From IMG/VR virus record IMGVR_UViG_3300046001_006965, positions 1-64,000 of that record: 64,000 nucleotides of DNA. One strand, written 5' to 3'. The notes under the pieces are model-generated. The model was not told the origin of the DNA. It made no database searches and worked only from the letters and a program-made list of their open reading frames with translations. Position numbers and translations under genes: made by a program. Below, piece by piece: positions 46,647 to 55,255 of this stretch. Each line of letters begins with the position of its first letter. Within the stretch, counting starts at the first letter, position 1. Origin of the DNA: a virus.

Positions 46647-47303
46647 TTACCTCTTTATATCAAATATCGAAAAATTATAACCGATCCATATAGTTTGATT
46701 GGTATCAAAAGAACCGGACAATATATTTCCTTTTCGGTTTTGAAGCATCAAGTTTGCTTTTGCAGCGAAGCCATCCAGTTTCGTGTTGTTGCCAACCTCT
46801 AACCCACCTAAGAGTCGAAAAACGGTTTCCTTGACTTTCACCGGAACTTCCATTTTCTTTTCCTTGATTTTGTAATTTGGAGTGACCTCTTTGACTTTCC
46901 CCTGGACAATTCCGTTGATGTTTAGAACGATATTTTCATCTTCAAACGTGGACGAAAATTTGTTTAGTTGAATAGCTTTATTATATGCAATTATTCTTTT
47001 CAGGCTGTCTTTTTCCCTGGCAAAGTTTTGCTTTAAACTTTCATTTTCTGCAATCAGTTTCGGGTCAATAGGATTGTCTTTGTAAACGGTTTCGCCTTTG
47101 GATACTTTTTGTCCAATTGGCACATTAACCGGTTTTTGAGCCTTGAATTTTCCTTTTACTTCCGGAACTGTAACTTTCACGATTTGTGGCGAAGGTGTAC
47201 TTCCTGAACATCCACGGAACCATAAAACAAGGAACAAAAGAATCCAACCAAGATACTTGAAGAATTCCTTCAACAAAGGCGAATGTATATTTATCTGTTT
47301 CAT
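46647..47303 (-). CDS. Membrane-anchored coiled-coil protein, spanin-like candidate
   Basis: A 218-residue protein with one N-terminal transmembrane segment (about residues 14-31, WILLFLVLWF) followed by a periplasmic part: a proline-rich stretch, a coiled coil near residues 85-120 and a beta-rich end. Following a muramidase and a holin-like gene, it occupies the inner-membrane spanin position. No lipoprotein partner is adjacent, so the role is uncertain. Confidence 0.5.
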   Translation of the reverse strand: MKQINIHSPLLKEFFKYLGWILLFLVLWFRGCSGSTPSPQIVKVTVPEVKGKFKAQKPVNVPIGQKVSKGETVYKDNPIDPKLIAENESLKQNFAREKDSLKRIIAYNKAIQLNKFSSTFEDENIVLNINGIVQGKVKEVTPNYKIKEKKMEVPVKVKETVFRLLGGLEVGNNTKLDGFAAKANLMLQNRKGNILSGSFDTNQTIWIGYNFSIFDIKR

Positions 47304-47314
47304 ATTTCAGAGCT

Positions 47315-47872
47315 TTAATTTAAGTGATGATATTTTTTATCCGCATTTTCTAATTTCAAATCATATTTATGAATGTAATATTTTTCACCGTTGTAAAACT
47401 TGGCGGCAACTTTCCATTCGCCATTTACAAAAGCATTGTACATTTTTAGATTGCTTTTTATGAATAACAACCCCAACCTCATTTGGTTATATTCAGAAAC
47501 TTTGGCATAATCCCACATTGAACCAACGGTTTTGAAACCTAATAATTTGTAGTGAAATCCCATAACTTGCATAATCCCAATAGAAGTAGATTCCATCGCT
47601 GTATTAGGATTTTTATAAAAAGCATCGTTAAACGCAATCCATTCATTCACCTGAACATCGACCTTGTTCAATGACCACTTGCCGGATGGGGTATAAGGCG
47701 ATTTTCGTTTGAACCACGAAGGCTCAAACTGGATGATAATTTTACCCGTGTCTTTTGCAAAACCAATCCCGCTACTTTCCACTTCCATAATAGCGTATAT
47801 TCTTGAAATTGGCATTTTGAATTCTTCAGATAATTTTTTAATGTCCGTTTGTGTGATTTTTTGTACTGCCAT
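47315..47872 (-). CDS. Endolysin, N-acetylmuramidase (DUF3380-like)
   Basis: A 185-residue lysozyme-like protein. 'AIMEVESSGIGFAKDTGKIIIQFEPSWFKRKS' (residues 27-57) holds the catalytic Glu and the IIxFE core of the N-acetylmuramidase family. Residues 93-115 ('ESTSIGIMQVMGFHYKLLGFKTV') are the family's second signature. No signal peptide, so it needs a holin. It is distinct from the CHAP-type endolysin at 62335-62790. Confidence 0.88.
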   Translation of the reverse strand: MAVQKITQTDIKKLSEEFKMPISRIYAIMEVESSGIGFAKDTGKIIIQFEPSWFKRKSPYTPSGKWSLNKVDVQVNEWIAFNDAFYKNPNTAMESTSIGIMQVMGFHYKLLGFKTVGSMWDYAKVSEYNQMRLGLLFIKSNLKMYNAFVNGEWKVAAKFYNGEKYYIHKYDLKLENADKKYHHLN

Positions 47873-47875
47873 TTA

Positions 47876-48295
47876 TTATTTTGATTTTGAGACCATTGCT
47901 TTTGCTTTTGTCAACAGGTCCAATTGCGCTTCGAGATATTCAATTTTCAAAGCCAGTTCCGTATTTTTGTTCTCCAGTTCAAAACTTTTTTTCTGTTCTT
48001 TTGCGTACAACAACAAAATATCAGTTTGTTTGCCTGATATAGACATATTGCTCGTCCTCAATTCTTTCACTTCATCACGCAAAACTCCCATCTGCAAATT
48101 ATGATCTTCGACAAATTCACGATATGCCTTTGCAATCGCACTATTGGCATCGGCATCCGTTTGTTTTGCAGCTGCATTTTCCTTTTTTAAGGCGACTCTT
48201 TGAGCCATTTTCCCACCGAAGAAGTAAGCCATTGGCGGTCCGAAAACGCCTAAAATTGCCAAGACAGGCGCATATAATTCTAAAAATTCTTTCAT
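47876..48295 (-). CDS. Holin-like membrane/coiled-coil protein (cassette 1)
   Basis: A 139-residue protein with one N-terminal membrane segment (about residues 8-26) and a long coiled coil (residues 35-135). It ends 3 bases before the muramidase gene. The same architecture (short transmembrane start plus coiled coil, next to an endolysin) occurs at 62787-63182. Either a holin or a spanin-like anchor. Confidence 0.5.
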   Translation of the reverse strand: MKEFLELYAPVLAILGVFGPPMAYFFGGKMAQRVALKKENAAAKQTDADANSAIAKAYREFVEDHNLQMGVLRDEVKELRTSNMSISGKQTDILLLYAKEQKKSFELENKNTELALKIEYLEAQLDLLTKAKAMVSKSK

Positions 48296-48304
48296 AATTT
48301 TATT

Positions 48305-48719
48305 TTAATATTTTGCAAAGATTATGCAGTTGTACGATTTATATGTATAGCTTCCTATGTGGGTAAAATTCCCTAAAATCACGTTTTTATGGGTCTTGCT
48401 CCTTAAATAAGCCTTTAGCAAACTTTCGTCGCTTTTGTATCCATAAGCCACTATCTGACCTTTTTTTTTCCGTGTAAAGTTCTAAATCTGTAAATCCATT
48501 GTGACTGACCTTTTTTTCACTCTCCATCTGGACAGCTTTTTGTCTGCTCAACTCGATTAACAAACTTTCAGGTTTCAGTTCGTTCAGCCTATTGCCGTGT
48601 CGTTCATCGTTTATCAGTTTTGTCAATTCGTCCGTTGCGTTTGCTTCTTTTGGCACGTATTTTATTTCGTCTGCCGATGTACAGGAAATGAATATCAGGA
48701 AAAGAAGTATCGTTTTCAT
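48305..48719 (-). pseudogene. CAP/SCP-domain lipoprotein split by an A9 homopolymer frameshift
   Basis: The reading frame from 48719 gives a lipoprotein signal (LIFISCTS, Cys near residue 13) and the first half of a CAP domain ('LTKLINDERHGNRLNELKPESLL', '...VSHNGF'). After nine A (complement of T 48461-48469) the frame ends at 48387 in unrelated sequence. Shifting by +1 restores 'VAYGYKSDESLLKAYL', 'GNFTHIGSYTYKSYNC' and a stop at 48305-48307, the expected second half of a CAP domain. A sequencing error, phase variation or programmed frameshift would each fit. Confidence 0.75.
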
Positions 48720-49153
48720 ATTTCTATTTTTATCAATATTTTGTAATCTTTTTCAATTTCTTCTTTGTTGGCTTTTTTCCAATTGAAAGGCACAATAAAC
48801 AATCCAACAATTGTCAATCCAACAAATCTTCCGAACGAGCTGTATTGACTTTTCCCTTTGCGTTCCATTCCTTTCGCAAACATCCAATCCGCTTTCCATT
48901 TGGTTGCAAAATTGGAATTTGCGTTGCAGTTTGAATAATGGTAATCGTGCAACATAGCGTCTAAATCCAAACCTTTTATGTCGCACAAATCTTTTGAATA
49001 ACTTGCTCCGTCAAACTCGTTTGGATTCAAGGCAAAAAATAAAAATGCTTTTTTGTACACTTTTATTTCTTCCCTTTCGTAACCTTTCGCATTCAAAAGT
49101 TTACGGCATCTTTGCCAATTGGAATGATTGAATATGTTAGTTGTTGTTTCCAT
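48716..49153 (-). CDS. Phospholipase A2-like membrane protein
   Basis: A 145-residue protein. 'DLDAMLHDYHYSNC' (about residues 62-75) and 'ATKWKADWMFAKGM' reproduce the HDxxY and (A)D arrangement of phage and parvovirus phospholipase A2 domains. A transmembrane segment (GLTIVGLFIVPFNW) follows near residue 115. The similarity is a short-motif match, not a proven homology. It is coupled to the CAP lipoprotein (overlap of 4 bases). Confidence 0.45.
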   Translation of the reverse strand: METTTNIFNHSNWQRCRKLLNAKGYEREEIKVYKKAFLFFALNPNEFDGASYSKDLCDIKGLDLDAMLHDYHYSNCNANSNFATKWKADWMFAKGMERKGKSQYSSFGRFVGLTIVGLFIVPFNWKKANKEEIEKDYKILIKIEI

Positions 49154-50788
49154 TTATAAAATCCCTCCATCCGTTATTGTCCAGTTATTAGGCGCGCCAG
49201 TTAATATTGCACGTGCAGCGCTTGATGCCGAAGTATATTTTGCACTTCCAAAACTTATCGTAATATTTGGCTTAACCGGTCTTGAACTCCATCCGTTGTA
49301 TATTGCGTCTAAATTTGCCGATGAAAGTGTTGCTGGTGTTTTATTTGGCATAAACAATGCGAAATTGGTACAATTAGAAACATTCCACATTCCAATGTTT
49401 TGATTGAAGCTTGCACTTTGAAACATTTGTTCAAGTCTTAAAGCGGAACCCATATTCCAATTGCTCAAAGAATCGTTAAAAGCAGAGCCTAAAAAGACAA
49501 CCCAAAAATTCGTGACAGCAGAAACATTCCATTCGTTTATTCTTGCGATTGTAGCTTTTGAATAACCGTTGAACATCCAACTTAAATTCGTAGTTCCCGT
49601 CAAGTCAAGAATGTCGATTACATTAACAAGGCTCAACCTCGAACAACCGCTAAAATAAGAACCAACGTTCCCCAATCTTATTCCTCCCCATTGCGTTATG
49701 CTGATTAATTTTCCTGCATCAGCACCAAAAGACCAACCGTAAAGCGTTCCAGTAATCACAATGCTGTATTCCCCCACTTCACTATAATTGTGCGTGACTG
49801 CTGTTTGGTTGTATGCTGTTATAACATTGGATGTTCCATCGCCCCAATACACCGTGAAATTATATGTTCCACTTGCAATCAAAGGCAATTTAACTGATTT
49901 ATTACTTGAAACACCTCCATACATAGTATTCCATTTTGAAATGAAAGCCGTTGTCGCATTGGTGGAACAGGTTATTTGGTTGCTGAATCCATTGGTATTT
50001 CCCGAAACATCAAAACCCTCTATTTTTATAATGTATGAAGTGGACGAAGCCAATCCGTCAGCATAAACCTCGGCTTTATTGCAAATATTGTTTAGTACTC
50101 CATTAACATAAACTTTGTAATATAGTATTTCATTTCCTACGGGAGTTGTGAACCCCAATTTTATTATTTGGTTGTATGCTGAAACAAAAGACAAGTCACT
50201 TATAATTGACGGAGCCGTGTCGTTTAGCCAAACTTTTGCGTTTCCACCGTTGTTTATATATTCAGTTAAATCAGCGTCTGGATTTCCTGCGTTTGAAGTA
50301 AAACAAGAACTATCCAAAACCAACAATGACGGATAAAATGTCCTGTTTCTGAAAACATATTCATAACCCGAGCCTCCAATGGTGGTGCATTTTGGGATGT
50401 AAATGTTTTCCAAAACTCCAATTTTTCCATCAAGGTCAAAAGATTGATATCCTAATTTGGTCAGATTTTTAGCCTTGAACGACTTTAATTTAGTAGTTCC
50501 GTAAAAACTTGCCCCACCTGTTTCAGTCATAGCTCCACCCAAATCGTGAAAGTAGGTTATGAGTGCATTATTATAAAAAGCCTGTACAGGAAGAATGTAG
50601 TTTCCAGTTACATTGCATTTTATATCTGTTCCAACAATTTCAAAATTAGAAATTCTCGTAACGCTGACTCCTAATGTTGTTGCCAATATTTGAGCCGTTG
50701 AAATTACAGATGAAACTCCGCCAATCTCGGTACTGGAGACGATTAACCCGCTTTTAAGACTGAATATTTCACGTGCAATTAAATTCAT
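49154..50788 (-). CDS. BspA-like adhesin with fibronectin type III domain
   Basis: A 544-residue tail-tip adhesin. The N-terminal ~190 residues are LRR/BspA-like. 'PSIISDLSFVSAYNQIIKLGFTT' through residue 275 is a fibronectin type III domain. Residues 285-510 contain DUF285-type repeats ('LSWMFNGYSKATIARINEWNVSAV', 'LEQMFQSASFNQNIGMWNVS'). These domains are typical of Bacteroidota surface proteins, so the phage has captured host-adhesion modules. Likely the host-specificity protein. Confidence 0.75.
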   Translation of the reverse strand: MNLIAREIFSLKSGLIVSSTEIGGVSSVISTAQILATTLGVSVTRISNFEIVGTDIKCNVTGNYILPVQAFYNNALITYFHDLGGAMTETGGASFYGTTKLKSFKAKNLTKLGYQSFDLDGKIGVLENIYIPKCTTIGGSGYEYVFRNRTFYPSLLVLDSSCFTSNAGNPDADLTEYINNGGNAKVWLNDTAPSIISDLSFVSAYNQIIKLGFTTPVGNEILYYKVYVNGVLNNICNKAEVYADGLASSTSYIIKIEGFDVSGNTNGFSNQITCSTNATTAFISKWNTMYGGVSSNKSVKLPLIASGTYNFTVYWGDGTSNVITAYNQTAVTHNYSEVGEYSIVITGTLYGWSFGADAGKLISITQWGGIRLGNVGSYFSGCSRLSLVNVIDILDLTGTTNLSWMFNGYSKATIARINEWNVSAVTNFWVVFLGSAFNDSLSNWNMGSALRLEQMFQSASFNQNIGMWNVSNCTNFALFMPNKTPATLSSANLDAIYNGWSSRPVKPNITISFGSAKYTSASSAARAILTGAPNNWTITDGGIL

Positions 50789-50797
50789 AATCTATTT

Positions 50798-51184
50798 TTA
50801 TCTTGGTTCCCAAATACCGTCATAAACGTTGTCACTAACTAAATTATAAAGCAAACCTTTAAGCAACAAAAAATCATCCAATTCACTTCCAATCAATGTT
50901 GTTTCTTCGCCATAAATAGAAAGCAAAACTTCTTTTTGCTCGTCATATTCCTGATAGGTTTTTTGATAGGTTTTGACTTGAATATCCCCGTGTCGGTTGC
51001 GTAAAATTGCCACGCTTTCCGTTTCCAATCCCTTGTCATAAACAATACTGTCAACCGCTTGCAAAGTGTATGTTTTGTTCACGTCATCTTTGTTGGTAAC
51101 TTGTAAATCAATTTGCACGTGCTCGATAACTTTGCCCTCACGATCTTGACATAAAAAGACTTTTTCCGTTGTAATTGCTCTCAT
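50798..51184 (-). CDS. Tail-tip accessory protein (complete copy)
   Basis: The intact 128-residue homologue of the partial gene at 1-202. It lies between a fibre gene (51195) and the BspA-like adhesin. The sequence is beta-rich ('VQIDLQVTNKDDVNKTYTLQAVD'), suggesting a small adaptor. Function is unproven. The gene starts 10 bases after the fibre stop. Confidence 0.65.
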   Translation of the reverse strand: MRAITTEKVFLCQDREGKVIEHVQIDLQVTNKDDVNKTYTLQAVDSIVYDKGLETESVAILRNRHGDIQVKTYQKTYQEYDEQKEVLLSIYGEETTLIGSELDDFLLLKGLLYNLVSDNVYDGIWEPR

Positions 51185-51462
51185 AATAATTTTTTTAAAG
51201 ATTACCCACGCATAAATATTCGTTCGCTACACCCGTGTTCGCTATTGTGTGAGATAGCTTTTCAGCCATTGTCGTTCCCGTGTTGTCCAATAGCACAATT
51301 GAACCCCCTAAAGCATAAGTAAGCGTAACCCCTGCTCTTGTTTTGACGCTATAATTAAACCCCAAAGCAAGACCGTTTGGCAATGTAAGAGTACAACTCG
51401 CAGTCAATAAAATAACTTTGCCGTTGTATGTGTTGTCTAAAGTGGTGTTTGTGCCGATTTTT
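50983..51462. repeat. Tail-tip module shared with 1-482 (copy 2)
   Basis: This is the second copy of the module described at 1-482, in the same orientation. It spans most of the accessory protein's first half, the intergenic gap and the last 88 codons of the fibre gene. The DNA of the fibre part shows synonymous differences while the 88 residues are identical. Confidence 0.9.
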
Positions 51463-52487
51463 AATATTGTGATATCCAAATTTTGAGCCGCTGCCGGATG
51501 CGTATGTGTCGTGATTTCTCCAGTAAGTTTCGCTTCAATTTCGGCTTTTGTGATATTGCTGTTTTTCTGGGCATCGTTTGGAGCCGTGGATGGTGTGTAA
51601 CCTAAAGCGGCTACTATATTTGCAAGAGTTAAATTCGTCAAGAATCTAGCAACGGTAAAATACAAATTAGTACTTCCTTCCGGCAAAGTATCAGTATTAA
51701 CCGCCCCACTGCCACCAGAACCATTGTTTACCCAGATATTTTCCTCTGCATCCCAAGAGTAATTTACAACATCAGTTGAACCCACAATATTCACCTGTGC
51801 AGAATCCCCGGCAGATGCAGTTGGGTGCGCCGCGTTTAAAGCAGCCTCGGTCAAGTAAACACCTTTAGAGTGGTTGTTGTAATCTGCGGCATCTAGCTTT
51901 AAAGCCAAAGCATCAAAAACAACATTTTCACTAGGTGCATATCCCGTTTCGCCATTTCTTAATTGTTGAGAAACTGCCCATCTAGGTTTAGGTATCACCG
52001 GTGTACCCACAACCGTACTCTCAACATCAATAGAGGCCAATTCAATTGTTCCCGTTGGTGCTGATGGCTTCAAGGCCACACCAACTCCTTCATCTCCTGG
52101 TACCCGATAAATTGTACCAAGGTTTGTCCCTACAAAAATATCAGTACGAATATAGCCGGAAGTGGCGAAAGGAAGCACTGTATTATAAGCGGCCGCATTG
52201 GTATATTGAACTTGCAGCAATCTCCAAATAAAGTCCTCCGCAAGTATGTCAACGGTCGTTCCGGTTACGATAACCTCACCCTCTTTGATAACATCATCAG
52301 GAAGGGCAATGGCGTTAATTTTAACGTCTTGAGCCAACAAAACAGCATCAAGTCCCTCAATACTTTCATAAGGAACACTTTCGCTTTTATGCCTAAAGCT
52401 ATCCCACACATCCCAAAACTGTGCTTGGGTTGGTTTTAAACCAGTTTTAAACCAGTTTTTTATCGTAGTTAAAGAAACTATTGCCAT
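51195..52487 (-). CDS. Tail fibre protein (right prophage)
   Basis: A 430-residue fibre starting 'MAIVSLTTIKNWFKTGLKPTQ'. The N-terminus is a short attachment domain, the centre has repeats ('GYAPSENVVFDALALKLDAADY', 'LTLANIVAALGYTPS') and the last 88 residues are identical to those of the left prophage's fibre. The upstream collar protein would carry it. Swapping of the C-terminal tip between prophages is evident. Confidence 0.75.
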   Translation of the reverse strand: MAIVSLTTIKNWFKTGLKPTQAQFWDVWDSFRHKSESVPYESIEGLDAVLLAQDVKINAIALPDDVIKEGEVIVTGTTVDILAEDFIWRLLQVQYTNAAAYNTVLPFATSGYIRTDIFVGTNLGTIYRVPGDEGVGVALKPSAPTGTIELASIDVESTVVGTPVIPKPRWAVSQQLRNGETGYAPSENVVFDALALKLDAADYNNHSKGVYLTEAALNAAHPTASAGDSAQVNIVGSTDVVNYSWDAEENIWVNNGSGGSGAVNTDTLPEGSTNLYFTVARFLTNLTLANIVAALGYTPSTAPNDAQKNSNITKAEIEAKLTGEITTHTHPAAAQNLDITILKIGTNTTLDNTYNGKVILLTASCTLTLPNGLALGFNYSVKTRAGVTLTYALGGSIVLLDNTGTTMAEKLSHTIANTGVANEYLCVGNL

Positions 52488-52489
52488 TG

Positions 52490-53305
52490 TTAGGTTTTTT
52501 GAATATACAGAACTACTCGGTATGGGTTCATAATGTCGTAAGCAACTCCTGATCCGGCAGATTTAGTACTAAAAACGGTTGCCGTAGTTGAATTTTTTAC
52601 ATAGTCATTGCCACCGTCTGAGTTAGCTCCGCCAGTTGATAATCCTAAATCGTGTACGTGAGGAACCATCTCTGCTAATGTATTTGTATGTGTTTTAGAT
52701 CCAGAGGCATAAGTCAAGGTATCAAACCCCGGAATAGCGGAGTCGTAACCAACGGCCATTCTACCTCGCAAAGGCGTATATTCTGTCCAACCAACTGGAA
52801 TTAAACTAGCCGCTTGACCCCAAATAGCAATCAGGCCACTTGGCACATTAACCGTGGTTATTGCTTCCAATGCCGCAACTCTTTCCAATAATGCGGCAAC
52901 AGTGGTTTTGTCTTCTTTAAATTCCAATGCGGCAGGGATTTCCTTAGTTTCAAAACCTCGTTTAAAATCTGCCCACGGCCATTGAGTGGTGCCGGTTCCA
53001 AAGGTGGCCCATCTCGTATAAATAACATCATTCGAATTCCCGTCCTCAAATTCCCGCAATTGGGCCGATTGAACGATAATAACATTCGTTTGAACTACAC
53101 CTCCTCGAAACTCCAATACTTCGCCGTTAATATAAACAACTCCGTTGGTGGCCGTTGTTTCCGTAACTACGCACCCACTTATGATGGTAAAGTTGCCCAC
53201 AATTGCACCTAAAGCATTGAAAATACTATAGGCTTTTTGCATTTCGTCAAGGATTTCCGTTTCTAAAGGGAACCCGACACTTTGATTGAAATTTAATGAA
53301 TTCAT
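52490..53305 (-). CDS. Tail collar-domain fibre protein
   Basis: A 271-residue protein. The C-terminal part ('SGLIAIWGQAASLIPVGWTEY', 'PLRGRMAVGYD', 'PHVHDLGLSTGG', 'MNPYRVVLYI') is a phage tail collar domain. The N-terminal 100 residues form a beta-rich domain. It precedes the fibre gene and follows the tail-pin protein, as in P2-like baseplates. Confidence 0.85.
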   Translation of the reverse strand: MNSLNFNQSVGFPLETEILDEMQKAYSIFNALGAIVGNFTIISGCVVTETTATNGVVYINGEVLEFRGGVVQTNVIIVQSAQLREFEDGNSNDVIYTRWATFGTGTTQWPWADFKRGFETKEIPAALEFKEDKTTVAALLERVAALEAITTVNVPSGLIAIWGQAASLIPVGWTEYTPLRGRMAVGYDSAIPGFDTLTYASGSKTHTNTLAEMVPHVHDLGLSTGGANSDGGNDYVKNSTTATVFSTKSAGSGVAYDIMNPYRVVLYIQKT

Positions 53306-53769
53306 ACTATTGGTCGTATTTGGTAGCGTTTCGACGCTAGTTTGTAAAAGGTAATAAGAGCATTCAACTCATTTATTTTGGTGTCAATCAATTCCTGAGG
53401 CGCAAACACAATGAAGTCGGCTCCCGTGTTTAAATATTCCGAATTGCGGTAAATGAACATTGTCCCAATATATACCGGCTTATTTTCGACACCCGTATAA
53501 ATGTATTTTCTAGGGAACGCATTACCGTTCGTGATATAGATGCGACGGTCAATTGGGTCAATAGCATCGTTCAATACTTTTCGCATCAGGCAAACTTGGC
53601 CCGTGTGCTCAATCTTATACCAATCTGTCAATCGCTTTTGTGTCCAGGCATAATGCAAGTTGATTATTTGAGTGACAATAGCATTCAAGAAAGCCAACCA
53701 AATTGGTTTTCTTAAAAAAGCGGGGACCCGCTCTTGGCTCAGTTTATCAAAATCTATATTATACCACAT
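53302..53769 (-). CDS. Baseplate tail-pin protein (gpI-like position)
   Basis: A 155-residue protein between baseplate J and the collar fibre; in P2-like phages gpI occupies this slot. Content is aromatic and mixed ('MWYNIDFDKLSQERVPAFLRKPIW'). It overlaps the upstream gene by 11 bases and shares its ATG with the downstream stop. Named by position only. Confidence 0.55.
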   Translation of the reverse strand: MWYNIDFDKLSQERVPAFLRKPIWLAFLNAIVTQIINLHYAWTQKRLTDWYKIEHTGQVCLMRKVLNDAIDPIDRRIYITNGNAFPRKYIYTGVENKPVYIGTMFIYRNSEYLNTGADFIVFAPQELIDTKINELNALITFYKLASKRYQIRPIV

Positions 53770-54628
53770 AGGTCACGGTGTCAAAATTGGGTACTTCAAA
53801 ATATCCGGCAACAGGAATAGTCTTCACGTTAATTGGTGCGTAATCTCTATAATCTAGCGTAACCGTGTCATATATGCTCGATGTCGCCACAATTATATGA
53901 GCATTGTCAACACCGTCAACGGCTCTTAATTTTTCAATCAAATCATTCAAAACCAACTCACCGTCAAAAGGCAAATTCTTAATATAAGCATTGACTGCTG
54001 TCTCCACCGGCTTACCACCGTTTAGAATGCTATTTCCATTTTCATCAATCACCAGGACATCCCGATAAATTGCCATATTCAATAACAATTGATCTGCAGG
54101 ATTATTCACAATTTGCAACTTCACACCCGCATATTTTATTTCTTCCATATAACCGTCAAAACTATCGAGCTGCAATGTGGTCAACGGAATCAATTCGCCT
54201 GCACTTTCACCCGCCACTTTCACAACTAATCTATTGCTCTCGCCTGATTCCTTCACGCTGCGGTATTTTATAATTTTTGAAGCGTCAATCTGGTCAACGG
54301 TGAAACCCGTGTTGTCAAATTTGTCACTATCAGCTAAAAGGTCAAAGCCATATTGAAAAGCCAAAGCCATATTTCCATACCACCTCGGAGTACCACTCTT
54401 TTGCTCATACAATGCCGTGTCAACTTCCTTTTTGTGTTGATCAAAGATTTGTTCTAAAATCAATGTGCAATACGCAAACACGTCAAAAAATATACTTTCA
54501 AAAGAAGCCTTCGAAAATTCGTCATCAAACAGGGCACCTTCCACAAATCCGTATGAGGTTTGTATTATCGCTTTCGACATAAATGCTGCCGTCAATTCCT
54601 TTTTTATTTCTAATAATGTGCGTGCCAT
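53759..54628 (-). CDS. Baseplate J-like protein
   Basis: A 289-residue baseplate wedge protein. The first 60 residues are helical ('LLEIKKELTAAFMSKAIIQ'), and residues 150-289 resemble the gpJ C-terminal repeats ('NLPFDGELVLNDLIEKLRAVDGVDNAHI'). It follows the gp25-like and LysM-like genes and precedes the tail pin. The order matches contractile-tail baseplates. Confidence 0.8.
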   Translation of the reverse strand: MARTLLEIKKELTAAFMSKAIIQTSYGFVEGALFDDEFSKASFESIFFDVFAYCTLILEQIFDQHKKEVDTALYEQKSGTPRWYGNMALAFQYGFDLLADSDKFDNTGFTVDQIDASKIIKYRSVKESGESNRLVVKVAGESAGELIPLTTLQLDSFDGYMEEIKYAGVKLQIVNNPADQLLLNMAIYRDVLVIDENGNSILNGGKPVETAVNAYIKNLPFDGELVLNDLIEKLRAVDGVDNAHIIVATSSIYDTVTLDYRDYAPINVKTIPVAGYFEVPNFDTVTYVV

Positions 54629-54630
54629 AA

Positions 54631-54927
54631 TTATTGTATTATAAAAGTTGTTCCTATTTCCATAAATCCAATTCCTTCATTCCCTGGTGTAGTGCCCGGC
54701 TTCTTTTCAATCGCACTTGCGGGCCTATTTCTATCATCAAATAATTTTACCATTCCCTTTCGTGTCACTCTACTCGATTGAAGTTCCTGACCTATCGCCA
54801 CACTGTCCGTCAAGGACATTCCATTCAATAATGCCATTTCAAAAGCGTTCTCGGAGCTTCCAGTGGTTTCCAAAACCTTGTCAATAAAGTTTTGCCCTTG
54901 ATAGACTTTATCCTTCATAGTCGGCAA
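54631..54927 (-). CDS. LysM-like tail protein
   Basis: A 98-residue protein. 'VYQGQNFIDKVLETTGSSENAFEMALLNGMSLTDSVAIGQEL' (about residues 8-49) has the LysM-like fold pattern of phage tail protein X, that of threading the hub. A proline-rich, beta-forming tail follows. It lies between gp25-like and J, overlapping the former by 20 bases. Confidence 0.6.
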   Translation of the reverse strand: MPTMKDKVYQGQNFIDKVLETTGSSENAFEMALLNGMSLTDSVAIGQELQSSRVTRKGMVKLFDDRNRPASAIEKKPGTTPGNEGIGFMEIGTTFIIQ

Positions 54928-55249
54928 TGATTTTTATTGGTTTGTTTTCGTACAAATCAACCGTTTCCACAACCAAACCATCTTTGGCAAAGTGCTCTCT
55001 AATTCTATGACGAAACTCCAAATAATCGGAACCCAACAACAAATCACCCAGTCCAACACCCAAATCGGGATTTGCTTTCAACTCACCTTGATGGGCAATG
55101 AGAATGATTCCTTTGTTTTGTTCCAATATATTGCCAACAACAAGCCCAGAAACAATCAGTCCGGCACTGTCCCGAATCACATTGATTTTTAAATCAAGTA
55201 CGTCTCCCGTGTCATTATTGTCAACCAATTGGATTCCTATATATTTCAT
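54908..55249 (-). CDS. Baseplate wedge protein, gp25/gpW-like
   Basis: A 113-residue protein. 'QGELKANPDLGVGLGDLLLGSDYLEFRHRIREHFAKDG' is the gpW/gp25-like region with a hydrophobic strand followed by a helix. These proteins have a lysozyme-like fold and form the wedge of contractile-tail baseplates. It lies 6 bases after the spike gene. Confidence 0.75.
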   Translation of the reverse strand: MKYIGIQLVDNNDTGDVLDLKINVIRDSAGLIVSGLVVGNILEQNKGIILIAHQGELKANPDLGVGLGDLLLGSDYLEFRHRIREHFAKDGLVVETVDLYENKPIKIIADYEG

Positions 55250-55255
55250 TTAAAC

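Noticed and set aside
1-51462. Diversity-generating retroelement (template/variable repeat) from the shared fibre ends
   Set aside because: No reverse transcriptase is seen, and the differences are synonymous substitutions of all types rather than changes at adenines.
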